The notes below the pieces were generated by a model. That model ran no database searches and had not been told where the DNA came from. It worked only from the letters and a program-made list of their open reading frames with translations. Shown one piece after another: positions 53,273 to 61,600 of a stretch of DNA of 64,000 nucleotides. Position numbers and translations under genes: made by a program. Source of the stretch: Sphingobium fuliginis (GTDB taxonomy: Bacteria; Pseudomonadota; Alphaproteobacteria; Sphingomonadales; Sphingomonadaceae); the NCBI RefSeq assembly GCF_004152845.1, contig NZ_SEON01000005.1, positions 62,001 through 126,000 of the forward strand. The letters run 5' to 3'. Every line of letters begins with the position of its first letter. The first letter of the stretch is position 1.

Positions 53273-54276
53273 GGTTGCACCCCTTGGAGATGATGGTCGT
53301 CCGCCGCCAGAGTGACTGGCGAGGCTTTTTGCTGGCGGGCGAGCATCTCGCTAAGCGCGCCGCCGCCTGTGGAAGGATCGGGGATGGAGAGTTTCCAGCC
53401 CTTGGTCGGGTCCATCCGGCCGCCGACATCATTGGCCGCCCGCCGTTCCGGCAGGGCCGCGACGGGCGGATAATCGATAGCCGGTTCGGCCGCTATGGCG
53501 AAGCGCGACGGGTCGAAGGCGGGAATATGCTCGCCGCCCGCATAGCGGCCGGTGAACGCCCCCGGCAGGCCCCAGCCGCCCGGCCAGCGATAGAAGATAT
53601 GCGCGCCGATCTGCGCCAGCTTCGCCAGATGCGGCGCCCAGCGGGGGAAGACATAATCGGCGTGATAATGGGTCGCGGTGCCCACTTCCTTCTCGACCCG
53701 GCCGGTCAGCGCATCGGCGGCGATCCGCTTCGCCCGGTTCCAGAGGTCGGGCAGCGGACGGCGCGCCAGCGAACCGTCGCAGACGAAGCTGAACTGGCAG
53801 ACCGAGGCGTCGAAGCGCTGGTAGACGACGCCGCACACCGTCTTGGCGAAGGCGGGGTGGCGGACGCGGTTCAGCACCACCTGCGCGACGGCGCGCTGGC
53901 CGCTTTCGGGCTCCCGGGCGGCTTCATAATAGACGGCCTGGGTCAGGCATTGGAGGGCGCGGTCATGGTCCTCGCCCGCCGTGGCGAGGGCACGGAAGGG
54001 CTTGGCGGCGCTGATCGTGCCGGAGAAGCCGAGACGCTGGTTTTCCTCGCGGGCCTTGTCGCCGTCTTCCGCCGGGACGGTTTGCCCGGTCATCTGAACC
54101 AATGCCAGATATTGGCGGGGGATGGCAGGAGCGGCTTCCACGATCTTGGCTTGCATCGTGGGCTGGGGCTGGTCGTGGTGCCACAGCACCGCCACGGCGA
54201 AGGCTGCCGTCGTAGCAAGTCCCGCACCAAGGATAAAAGCGCTCCGTGTTGAATAGGCAGGCCGTACCGCGCTCAT
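53269..54276 (-). CDS. SleB-type cell-wall hydrolase
   Basis: A 335-residue protein with an N-terminal membrane anchor (FILGAGLATTAAFAVAVLW) and a Hydrolase_2 domain: CLTQAVYYEAAREPESGQRAVAQVVLNRVRHPAFAKTVCGVVYQ (catalytic Glu), CQFSFVCDG and GTATHYHADYVFPRWAPHL. Such enzymes cut peptidoglycan glycan strands. It overlaps both neighbours by four bases, so it is inside the secretion operon, which is unusual and suggests local wall opening for secretion. Confidence 0.85.
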   Translation of the reverse strand: MSAVRPAYSTRSAFILGAGLATTAAFAVAVLWHHDQPQPTMQAKIVEAAPAIPRQYLALVQMTGQTVPAEDGDKAREENQRLGFSGTISAAKPFRALATAGEDHDRALQCLTQAVYYEAAREPESGQRAVAQVVLNRVRHPAFAKTVCGVVYQRFDASVCQFSFVCDGSLARRPLPDLWNRAKRIAADALTGRVEKEVGTATHYHADYVFPRWAPHLAKLAQIGAHIFYRWPGGWGLPGAFTGRYAGGEHIPAFDPSRFAIAAEPAIDYPPVAALPERRAANDVGGRMDPTKGWKLSIPDPSTGGGALSEMLARQQKASPVTLAADDHHLQGVQP

Positions 54277-56432
54277 TGCCCTGCCCCCCGCTGGAGCTGG
54301 CCGATGATCTCGTCACGCGGGCCGTCCGCCAGCACGACGCCCTGATCGATGACGATCAGCCGGTCTACGATCCGCAGCAGCGCATGGCGGTGGGTCGACA
54401 CGATCAGCGTCTGGTCTGGCTCCAGCGCCCTTTCCAGATGGTCGATGAACAGATTCTCGGTCTGGTTGTCCATCGCGCCGGTCGGCTCGTCGAGGAAGAG
54501 GAGCTTGGCCGGTTCCACCAAGGCGCGCGCCATGACCAGAAAACTGCGCTGTCCGCCCGAAAGGCGGCTGCCGCGCTCCCCGATATGCAGGTCGAACCCA
54601 GCCGCATCGCGTCCGAAGAAACGCGCCGCGCCCGAACGTTCCAGCGCCTCCAGCAGCTTTTCGTCGTTGGCTTCGCGAGCGCCCAGCAGCAGATTCTCGC
54701 GCACCGATCCGCTGAACAGCTCGGCATCCTGCCCGACATAGCGGAAGGCGGAGCGCAGCTCATGCGGATGATATTGGCGGCTGTCCACCTCATCAATGGT
54801 CAGCAGGCCGCCGGTGGGCGGATAAAGGCCGCAGATCACCCGGCCCAGCGTCGACTTGCCCGACGCCACGCGACCGATCAGGCCGATGCGCTCGCCCGGT
54901 TCGATGCGCAGGTCGATGCCGCGCAGGCTGGGCTGGCTGGCGCCGGGATAGCCGAACTCCAGCCCTTGCGCGACAATGGCGCCCTTGCGGATCTTCGGAA
55001 TGATGCCGCGCGCGCCGTCCAGCCGCTCATCCGGCTGGTCGATCAGCGTTTGCAGGCTGTCCAGCGTCGTCATGGCCTGACGCCCGCGCACGATCACGAA
55101 GGCAAGCTGTCCCACCGGAGCGAGCGATCGCCCGGCCAGCATGACGATGGCGATGATCGCGCCCATCGAAATGTTGCCCGCCGCGAACATGTAGAAGCCG
55201 CCGATGACCAACGCGATGCTCGTCACCTGCTGGCAGAGGGCGGCCAGCGTGACGCTCTTGGAGGAAAGCCGCCGCAGCTTTTCCTGCGTGGCCGCGCTCA
55301 TCCGGGCGTAGCGGCGCCAGCGTTCCAGCATCCGTCCTTCGGCGCGGCAGGCCTTCAGCGTCTCTATGCCGCCGATCGCTTCGACCAGCGCCGCGCTTTG
55401 CAGGCTGGAGTCCGCCTGGGCATCGCGTGACAGGCGGGCCATCGATCGTTGCAGGACCCAGCCTGCGCTCGCCATGATCCCCATCATGACGACCGGTACG
55501 ATGGCCAGCCAGCCCCCCAGAAGGGCGATGATGCCGACGAAGAAGAAGAGGAAGGCGATGTCCACCACCAGGACCACGGTGGTCGAGGTGAAGAATTCGC
55601 GCACGGATTCAAATTCGGACACGCGCCGCGCCAGCGCCCCGGTGCTGCCCGAACGGCTTGCCAGCGGCGTGTTCAGCACCTTTTCGAACAGGCGTTGCGA
55701 AAGGCGCTCATCGATCTCCCGCCCCGCCTCGTCCACCAGTCTCGCGCGGGCAATGCGCAGCGCGAAATCGAGGCTGAAGGCCAGCATGACGCCGACGCCC
55801 AGCACCCAGAGGCTGGAAGCCGCCTTGTTCGGGATGATCCGGTCGTAGACGTTCATCGTGAACAGCGGCAGCGCGAAGGCGAGCAGGTTGATGATCGCCG
55901 CGGCCAGCATCACATAGCCGAAGCCGCTACGGGCGCGCCAGACTTCGCGCCAGAACCAGTGCTGGCGGGCGCGTTCGTCCCAGGGGCGTTCCTCGGCGCG
56001 TTCGCGGCCATGATCGGCCATGACCACCAGCGCCTCGCCGGTGAAATAGCCTTCCAGATCGCTGAGCGGCGCCCAGACGGCTTCGTCCGCATGCGGAAGC
56101 TGGACCAGCGCGTCACCGGCCTTGATGTCCAGCAGCAGCAGGAAACGCCCGCCACGCAGCGGCAGAATGGCGGGCAGGTTGCCCGGCCGCCATTTGTCCA
56201 GCCGGCCCCGGACATGATCGCTCAAAAGACCGATCTGATCGAGCGCGGATTCCGCCTGATGAAAGGGCAAGCGCCCGGATTCATCGACGGCCAACCCCGC
56301 GCGGAGGCTTACGATACCCGGCGACCGGTCGAAATGCCGCGCCGCATGGGCGATGCTCTCCACCAGCTCGTCGCTAGGCGTGCCTTGATGGTCCAGCCAT
56401 TCGGCCAGACTGAGTGTGCTTCGTTCCAACAT
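54273..56432 (-). CDS. Type I secretion ABC transporter ATPase (LapB-like)
   Basis: A 719-residue inner-membrane exporter. N-terminal C39-like domain (1-~150) lacks the catalytic cysteine, as in RTX/Lap exporters; then five to six TM helices, and a nucleotide-binding domain with GRVASGKST (Walker A, ~520), LSGGQR (~624) and LLFLDEPTGAMD. It powers export of the adhesin. Its TGA overlaps the SleB ATG. Confidence 0.93.
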   Translation of the reverse strand: MLERSTLSLAEWLDHQGTPSDELVESIAHAARHFDRSPGIVSLRAGLAVDESGRLPFHQAESALDQIGLLSDHVRGRLDKWRPGNLPAILPLRGGRFLLLLDIKAGDALVQLPHADEAVWAPLSDLEGYFTGEALVVMADHGRERAEERPWDERARQHWFWREVWRARSGFGYVMLAAAIINLLAFALPLFTMNVYDRIIPNKAASSLWVLGVGVMLAFSLDFALRIARARLVDEAGREIDERLSQRLFEKVLNTPLASRSGSTGALARRVSEFESVREFFTSTTVVLVVDIAFLFFFVGIIALLGGWLAIVPVVMMGIMASAGWVLQRSMARLSRDAQADSSLQSAALVEAIGGIETLKACRAEGRMLERWRRYARMSAATQEKLRRLSSKSVTLAALCQQVTSIALVIGGFYMFAAGNISMGAIIAIVMLAGRSLAPVGQLAFVIVRGRQAMTTLDSLQTLIDQPDERLDGARGIIPKIRKGAIVAQGLEFGYPGASQPSLRGIDLRIEPGERIGLIGRVASGKSTLGRVICGLYPPTGGLLTIDEVDSRQYHPHELRSAFRYVGQDAELFSGSVRENLLLGAREANDEKLLEALERSGAARFFGRDAAGFDLHIGERGSRLSGGQRSFLVMARALVEPAKLLFLDEPTGAMDNQTENLFIDHLERALEPDQTLIVSTHRHALLRIVDRLIVIDQGVVLADGPRDEIIGQLQRGAGQ

Positions 56433-56446
56433 TGTTTACCCCGCGC

Positions 56447-56468
56447 CATCCCGGCTTGCGCCGGGATG
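56447..56468. repeat. Short palindromic repeat (CATCCCGGC type)
   Basis: CATCCCGGC-TTGC-GCCGGGATG is a 9-bp hairpin in the 53-bp spacer between the tolC-like and ATPase genes. Similar palindromes are common in alphaproteobacterial intergenic DNA. Confidence 0.5.
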
Positions 56469-56485
56469 ACCCCCAATAATGAAAC

Positions 56486-57880
56486 TCAGCCCGGATAGCG
56501 CCGCCGCTGCAACTCAGCGGGCGGCAGATCGGGGACATTATAGGTCTTCCGCGCATCGGCCTTGGCGTCCGAAGGCGCGGCGAGGCCCAGCGTATCCAGC
56601 AGCGTGTTGGTGGCCGCCAGAATCTGATATTGCGCGAAAATCTCCGAGAAGCGGGCCGTTTCCGTCCGCACCTGCGTATTGAAGCGGGTGTTCTGGCTGT
56701 CCAGAACGTCCAGCAGCGAACGCCGGCCGACATTGAACTGCTCGCGATAGGAGACGAGCAGCCCGTCGGAGACCGTGCCCTGACGCGACAGGTCAGTCAC
56801 GCGCTTCTTTTCCGTGTCCCAACGGTTCCAGGCGGTGCGGACATCCTCCTCCGCCTCGCGCAGCCGCTGGCTCAGGCGGAAGCGCGCCTCGCTCGCCCGG
56901 CGGGTCATCTCCTGGACCTTGGCACGGTTGATGCCGCCGTTGAAGAGCTGCCAGCGCAGGACGACGCGGCCCTGAATGTCATTGGTATTGCCCTTGAAGC
57001 CGTCGACATCCTGACCGACGCGGCCGGTTCCTTCCACGGAGACCGTCGGCCCCAGTTCCGACTTGGCCTCATCCACCACGGCATGCGCCGCCTGGATGTC
57101 GGCTTCCGCCTCGCGGACCAGCGGATTGTGGGTGCGCGCGGCGGCGATCGCTTCGTCCAGCGTCGGCGGCACGGCGCTCGTCACCGGATCGGGCATGGTG
57201 ACCTGATCGATGGAAAGGCCGGTCAGCGTGCGGAACTGGATAGCCGCATTGGTCATGTCCTGCTCCGCCTCGCTCTTGCGGACGAGAGCAGCTTGCAGCC
57301 TTTCCTCCGCCTGCTGCTGATCGGCGATGCTGATCGACCCCTTGGTCACGCCTTCGCCCAAATCGCCCAGCAGCTTGCGGTGGAAGGCGATATTGTCCTC
57401 CGCCGCCGCCACGACCCGCTGCTGGAGCATATAGTCGAGATATTGGCGGGTGACGTTCAGCGCCACGAACTGCGAACGCTCCCCAACGCGCAGCGCCGCG
57501 CCGTCGGTGCGGGCGGCCTGCCGGCGCTTTTCCGCGCTGCGATAGCCGGAGTCCCAGACGGTTTCCTCGGCCCGTACGCTGGCTTCCAGCGGCCAGAGCG
57601 TCTGGTTATCGAGGTTGAGAGCGCGCCGGGTGGCGTTTTCCAGACGGCGGACGCCCGCCGATCCCTCAACGCTGACGCGGGGCAGATAAAGCCCCTGCGC
57701 CTGTTCGCGCTCGAATTCGATGGCTTCCTTGTTCTGGATCGCCTGGTTGATTTCCGGATGGCTGTCGATCGCCGCGGCGATCGCGCTCTTGAGATCGGTG
57801 GTCTGGGCCCAGCCCGTCGAAACCATGGCCGCCGCACAAAGGGCGATCAGGCTGCCGCATGTCTTGCGCATGATAGTCAT
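56486..57880 (-). CDS. TolC-family outer-membrane channel (LapE-like)
   Basis: A 464-residue outer-membrane efflux protein. Signal peptide (LIALCAAAMVSTGWA), then two repeats with DLKSAIAAAIDSHPEINQAIQNKEAIEFEREQAQGLYLPRVSVEG and PTLDEAIAAARTHNPLVREAEADIQAA, and the end NVGRRSLLDVLDSQNTRFNTQVRTE. It forms the outer channel for the adhesin exporter. Twelve bases separate it from the ompA-like gene upstream. Confidence 0.93.
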   Translation of the reverse strand: MTIMRKTCGSLIALCAAAMVSTGWAQTTDLKSAIAAAIDSHPEINQAIQNKEAIEFEREQAQGLYLPRVSVEGSAGVRRLENATRRALNLDNQTLWPLEASVRAEETVWDSGYRSAEKRRQAARTDGAALRVGERSQFVALNVTRQYLDYMLQQRVVAAAEDNIAFHRKLLGDLGEGVTKGSISIADQQQAEERLQAALVRKSEAEQDMTNAAIQFRTLTGLSIDQVTMPDPVTSAVPPTLDEAIAAARTHNPLVREAEADIQAAHAVVDEAKSELGPTVSVEGTGRVGQDVDGFKGNTNDIQGRVVLRWQLFNGGINRAKVQEMTRRASEARFRLSQRLREAEEDVRTAWNRWDTEKKRVTDLSRQGTVSDGLLVSYREQFNVGRRSLLDVLDSQNTRFNTQVRTETARFSEIFAQYQILAATNTLLDTLGLAAPSDAKADARKTYNVPDLPPAELQRRRYPG

Positions 57881-57892
57881 GCCTTCCTCCCC

Positions 57893-58600
57893 TTAATTCG
57901 CGCTGGCGGTGATTTCGACCCGACGGTTCATCGGTTCGCGCACACCATCGGCGGTTTCGATCTTGAGCTGGGTCTCGCCCAGGCCATTGACGGTCATGGC
58001 GTCCGTCGCGATGCCTCCCTGGCTCAGCAGGCTGGCGACATTCTGCGCGCGGCGCAGCGACAGGCCGTCATTATAGCGGGTCGTGCCCGACGTGTCGGTG
58101 TAGCCGGTGACGCCGAAGCGCTTCCAGCCGCACTGCGCCGCCGTCTGCGTCAGCGTGGAGATGGTGCTCACGCCCTCAGGAAGCGGCGTGTCCATGTTCC
58201 AATCGAAGAAGATGGACACCGCCGGTGCCGTACAGTCCAGCGCGGGTGGGGCTGAAGCTGCCGACACCGGCGGCGGTGGCGGCGCCGAGAGGCGTGCCAC
58301 AAAGTCGTCGCACTTGTTGATGCTCTCCGCATCCTTCGTGCCGGATTTGATGAAACCGATGGCGATGCCGCACTGGTTCTTCGCCTCGACCGCGTAGGTC
58401 CAGCGGCTGTCCTGGGCCGCGCGCACGCTGGCGTCGCCCACGGCCTTGACCGCCGTGTCGTAACGGCTGGTGAGCGCATCCCTCAGTTCGGACTTGCCCA
58501 GTTGCAGCAAGGGCGAAGCAGGCGCCGCCCAGGCCGCAGTCGTCGTCAGCATGGCGGTTACCAGCCCGACAGCCGCCGCCCTTCCAACTGCATTTCGCAT
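57893..58600 (-). CDS. OmpA-family protein
   Basis: A 235-residue exported protein. The start at 58600 (SD GGGGAGAG) yields a signal peptide ending AAWA. The C-terminal OmpA domain: VSIFFDWNMDTPLPEGVSTISTLTQTA, FGVTGYTDTSGTTRYNDGLSLRRAQNVASLLSQGGI, and EPMNRRVEITA bind peptidoglycan. It starts 40 bp after the adhesin stop and may anchor the secretion complex or adhesin to the wall. Confidence 0.88.
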   Translation of the reverse strand: MRNAVGRAAAVGLVTAMLTTTAAWAAPASPLLQLGKSELRDALTSRYDTAVKAVGDASVRAAQDSRWTYAVEAKNQCGIAIGFIKSGTKDAESINKCDDFVARLSAPPPPPVSAASAPPALDCTAPAVSIFFDWNMDTPLPEGVSTISTLTQTAAQCGWKRFGVTGYTDTSGTTRYNDGLSLRRAQNVASLLSQGGIATDAMTVNGLGETQLKIETADGVREPMNRRVEITASAN

Positions 58601-58640
58601 ATTCACTCTCCCCAAAATTCCCCGCGAGAAAATCGAATTG

Positions 58641-61600
58641 TCAGCCATGGGCGACCGCCATCGCTTCATGCGCGACCATCGCCGCTTCGAAGATGGCGGT
58701 GGTCGCGGCCATGTGCCCTGCGTCCGCCACTTCGACGGCAGCCGGGTTCAGCAAGGCCGGCGCCGCCGGATGCTCGCCACCCGGCAGGGCAGCCAGCAGT
58801 GCGTCGATATGCGGCGCGTCATGGGTGCCCAGCGCTTCCTTCACGACTTCGGCCGCATTGGCCGCCGAAACCCCTGGCTGCGCCGCCTGCTGCGCCGCCA
58901 GAACCGCCGCCGCGTTGCCGTCGAAGGCAGGCGGCAGGTCGATCGACTGGGCCAGCAGGCCCTGATGGCCGCTGAGGTCGGGCTGCGGAGCCTGGGCCGT
59001 ATCGGCTGCCGCCGCATGCGCTTCGCCGCCGCCGGACAGGGTGGCATGCTCCGGCGCAGCCTCCTCGCTGGCATGGCCGGTGGACATAGTGGGCTGCTCA
59101 TGCGTCGCCTGATCGTCCGTCGTGGCGAGCGAAGTCGGCTGGCTCTCCTGCGAAGGCGCAGGTTCGGTCGTGGTCGTGGCAGCCGGTGCGGTCTCCGTAA
59201 CGGGCGGAGCGGTTTCCGCCGGAGCGGGTGCAGGCTGCTGCTCGGCCACATGCTCGGCCGCACCCGCCGCCGCGACCAGGCTGGCGGCTACCAGCGCCTG
59301 GTTGAAGCCACCGGCCGTGCTATCCGTCTTGCTCGTGTCGCTTGCCTTGGCGCCGGTCGCGAACATGACGTCCCCGACCGTCCCCTTGGTGCCGTCGGTG
59401 CGGACGAAGCTCGCTTCACCCAGCACGGTGACGTCGCCATTGGCGGCGGTATAGTTCTTGCCATCCGCGGTCAGATTGATCGCGGCGATGCCTATAGCGG
59501 TGAGCGACTTGAACTCGCCCGCGTCGACCACACCGTTGCCGTTCGCATCCTGCCAGACGCCGAAATCAGCGAAGGCCGCGTCCTTGGCATCGAATACGCC
59601 GTCGCCGTTGCTGTCATAGGCAAGGCGCAGGCCCTCCAGATCGCTCGCGGCGCCGGGCGCATCGTCGGCAAAGACGATGTCGTAACCGCCGCCCGTCGCA
59701 TGGGCGAGCAGCCCGTCGTCGGAGGAAACCCAGGCGGTCGCAACCGCGCCATGGCCATAGTCGTGGGTGACGCCCGCCGACAGACCGACAAATTCCAGCC
59801 CGTCGCCATCCAGGTCGATGGCGACCGGGGGAACGGCAACCGGGTTCAGCGTGACGCTGACCGAACTGTTGACGCTGTCACCGTCTGCATCCGAGGCGAC
59901 GATGGCATGGTTGATGTTGATTGGCGTGCCGCTGTTCAGCGTCTCAACCGAGAAGACGCCGAGGTCGAACGGATTGTTGACGTGCGGCGATTCCACCAGC
60001 ACCGCATCGAAGCCCTTGGTGCCGACAATCTCATATTTGTCGTTCACCTGCAGGCCGGTGATGGTGACGCTGCCCGAAGCGAAGGTCACGCCGATGCTGC
60101 CCTGCGTCCCCGAGCCGGTGAAGCTGTAGACATTGCCGGTGCTCACATCCGTGACGATTACCTTGGCGATCGGGACGAAGCTTTCGCCCGCTTCCGGCGT
60201 CACGGAAGAGAAGCCCAGATCCTGGTCGTTGTCGGCATCGATGGCCGTGACCTTGATCGACACGGTGCTGTTGGGATTGCCGCCGACCTGAGCGATATTC
60301 TGCTCGAAGCTGATCACGCTCTGGTGATCGGCATAGGAGAAGCCGGTGGTGGTGGCGGGATTGCCAACCAGCGTCTTGATAAGATCGATGCGCACCGCCT
60401 CGTCGGGATTGACCGACTGGTTGTCGACGCCGATGGAGTCGCTGTCGGTGTTGACCGATCCCCGGGCGCCCGAAGCGCTGCGGCCGGAAAACAGCACGTC
60501 GATGGCATCGGTGGTATCGACGCCCAGGCCGCGATAGTCGGTGTTGCCCGCCTTCGCCGCGCTGAAGCTGCTGATCGAAATCTCGCTGCCGTTGGTGATC
60601 GTGCCGTGAAGGTCGAACACATATTTGTCCGTCCCCGGCTGGAGCGTGATGGTGTAGCCGATGTCTCCGTCCGCCGTCTTCGCCGTCAGCACATTCGTGC
60701 CGTTGCCGAAGATGAACAGGTCTTCGCCGGCCAGCCGCAGCGTGGCGCCGCTGGTATCCTTGGCGAGCGCGCCATCGGTGATGGTGAACAGCGCATTGCC
60801 TACGCCATCGGCGCCCGCCACGCTGGCGAAGTTGAGGTTGAAGGCCGTGGCGGGACTGTCATTGTTCGCCACCGATCCAGCCGCCGGCGTGAAGGAGCTG
60901 GGCATATCGTCGTTGAACGAGATGTTGAGCTGCCCGATGGCCGAGGAGGTCGGGTTGGTCGTCGCGTTATAGTCGCTGTCCGTCACGAGGAAATTGAGGC
61001 TTACCGAGGCGTCATTCTCATTCCCGCCGGCCGCGTGCAGCACATTGTCGAGCAGCGTCGCCGTATAGGCGCCCGTCGTCGGATTGACGACGACCTTGAA
61101 CAGATCGGTGCCGACCCGACCGCCGACCGTCGTGATGGTCGCGGTCAGCGTGTTGGTCGTGCCGTTCCAGCTATAGGATACGGTGTCCGTACCAACCGTG
61201 CCGGTCGTGCCGTTCAGATTGGCGAAGCTCACGCTGCCACCGCCGTCGGCGCCGAAGGTGAAGGGCAAGGTGCCGCTGAAGCTGGCCTCGCTGGACCCAG
61301 CCGCGCCGGTGTCGCCCACATTGGCGTCGACGTCGCCGGTCGTGCTGGCCGCGTTGCCGCCGGTCAGGCCGTCATCGTCCAGCTTGGCGGCGGTGTTGTC
61401 CGCCGTCGGCTTGTTCGCGTCGCCCTGGAAGGTGAACTTCAGCGTCGCGCTGGCCGTGTCATTGTCGGCGTCGCGCATCACATAGGTGAAGCTGTCGAAC
61501 GATCCCGAAGGCACCGACGCCTTGGGCGTGTAGGTATAGCTGCCGTCGGAGAATAGCTGCAACGTGCCATAGGCGCCGACGATCGTCTGGCTGCCGCCCA

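Noticed and set aside
58470..61556. 1,028-residue plus-strand open frame opposite the adhesin
   Set aside because: It is antisense to a clear repeat protein, rich in Arg/Gly/His, with no domain or ribosome site; a product of high GC.
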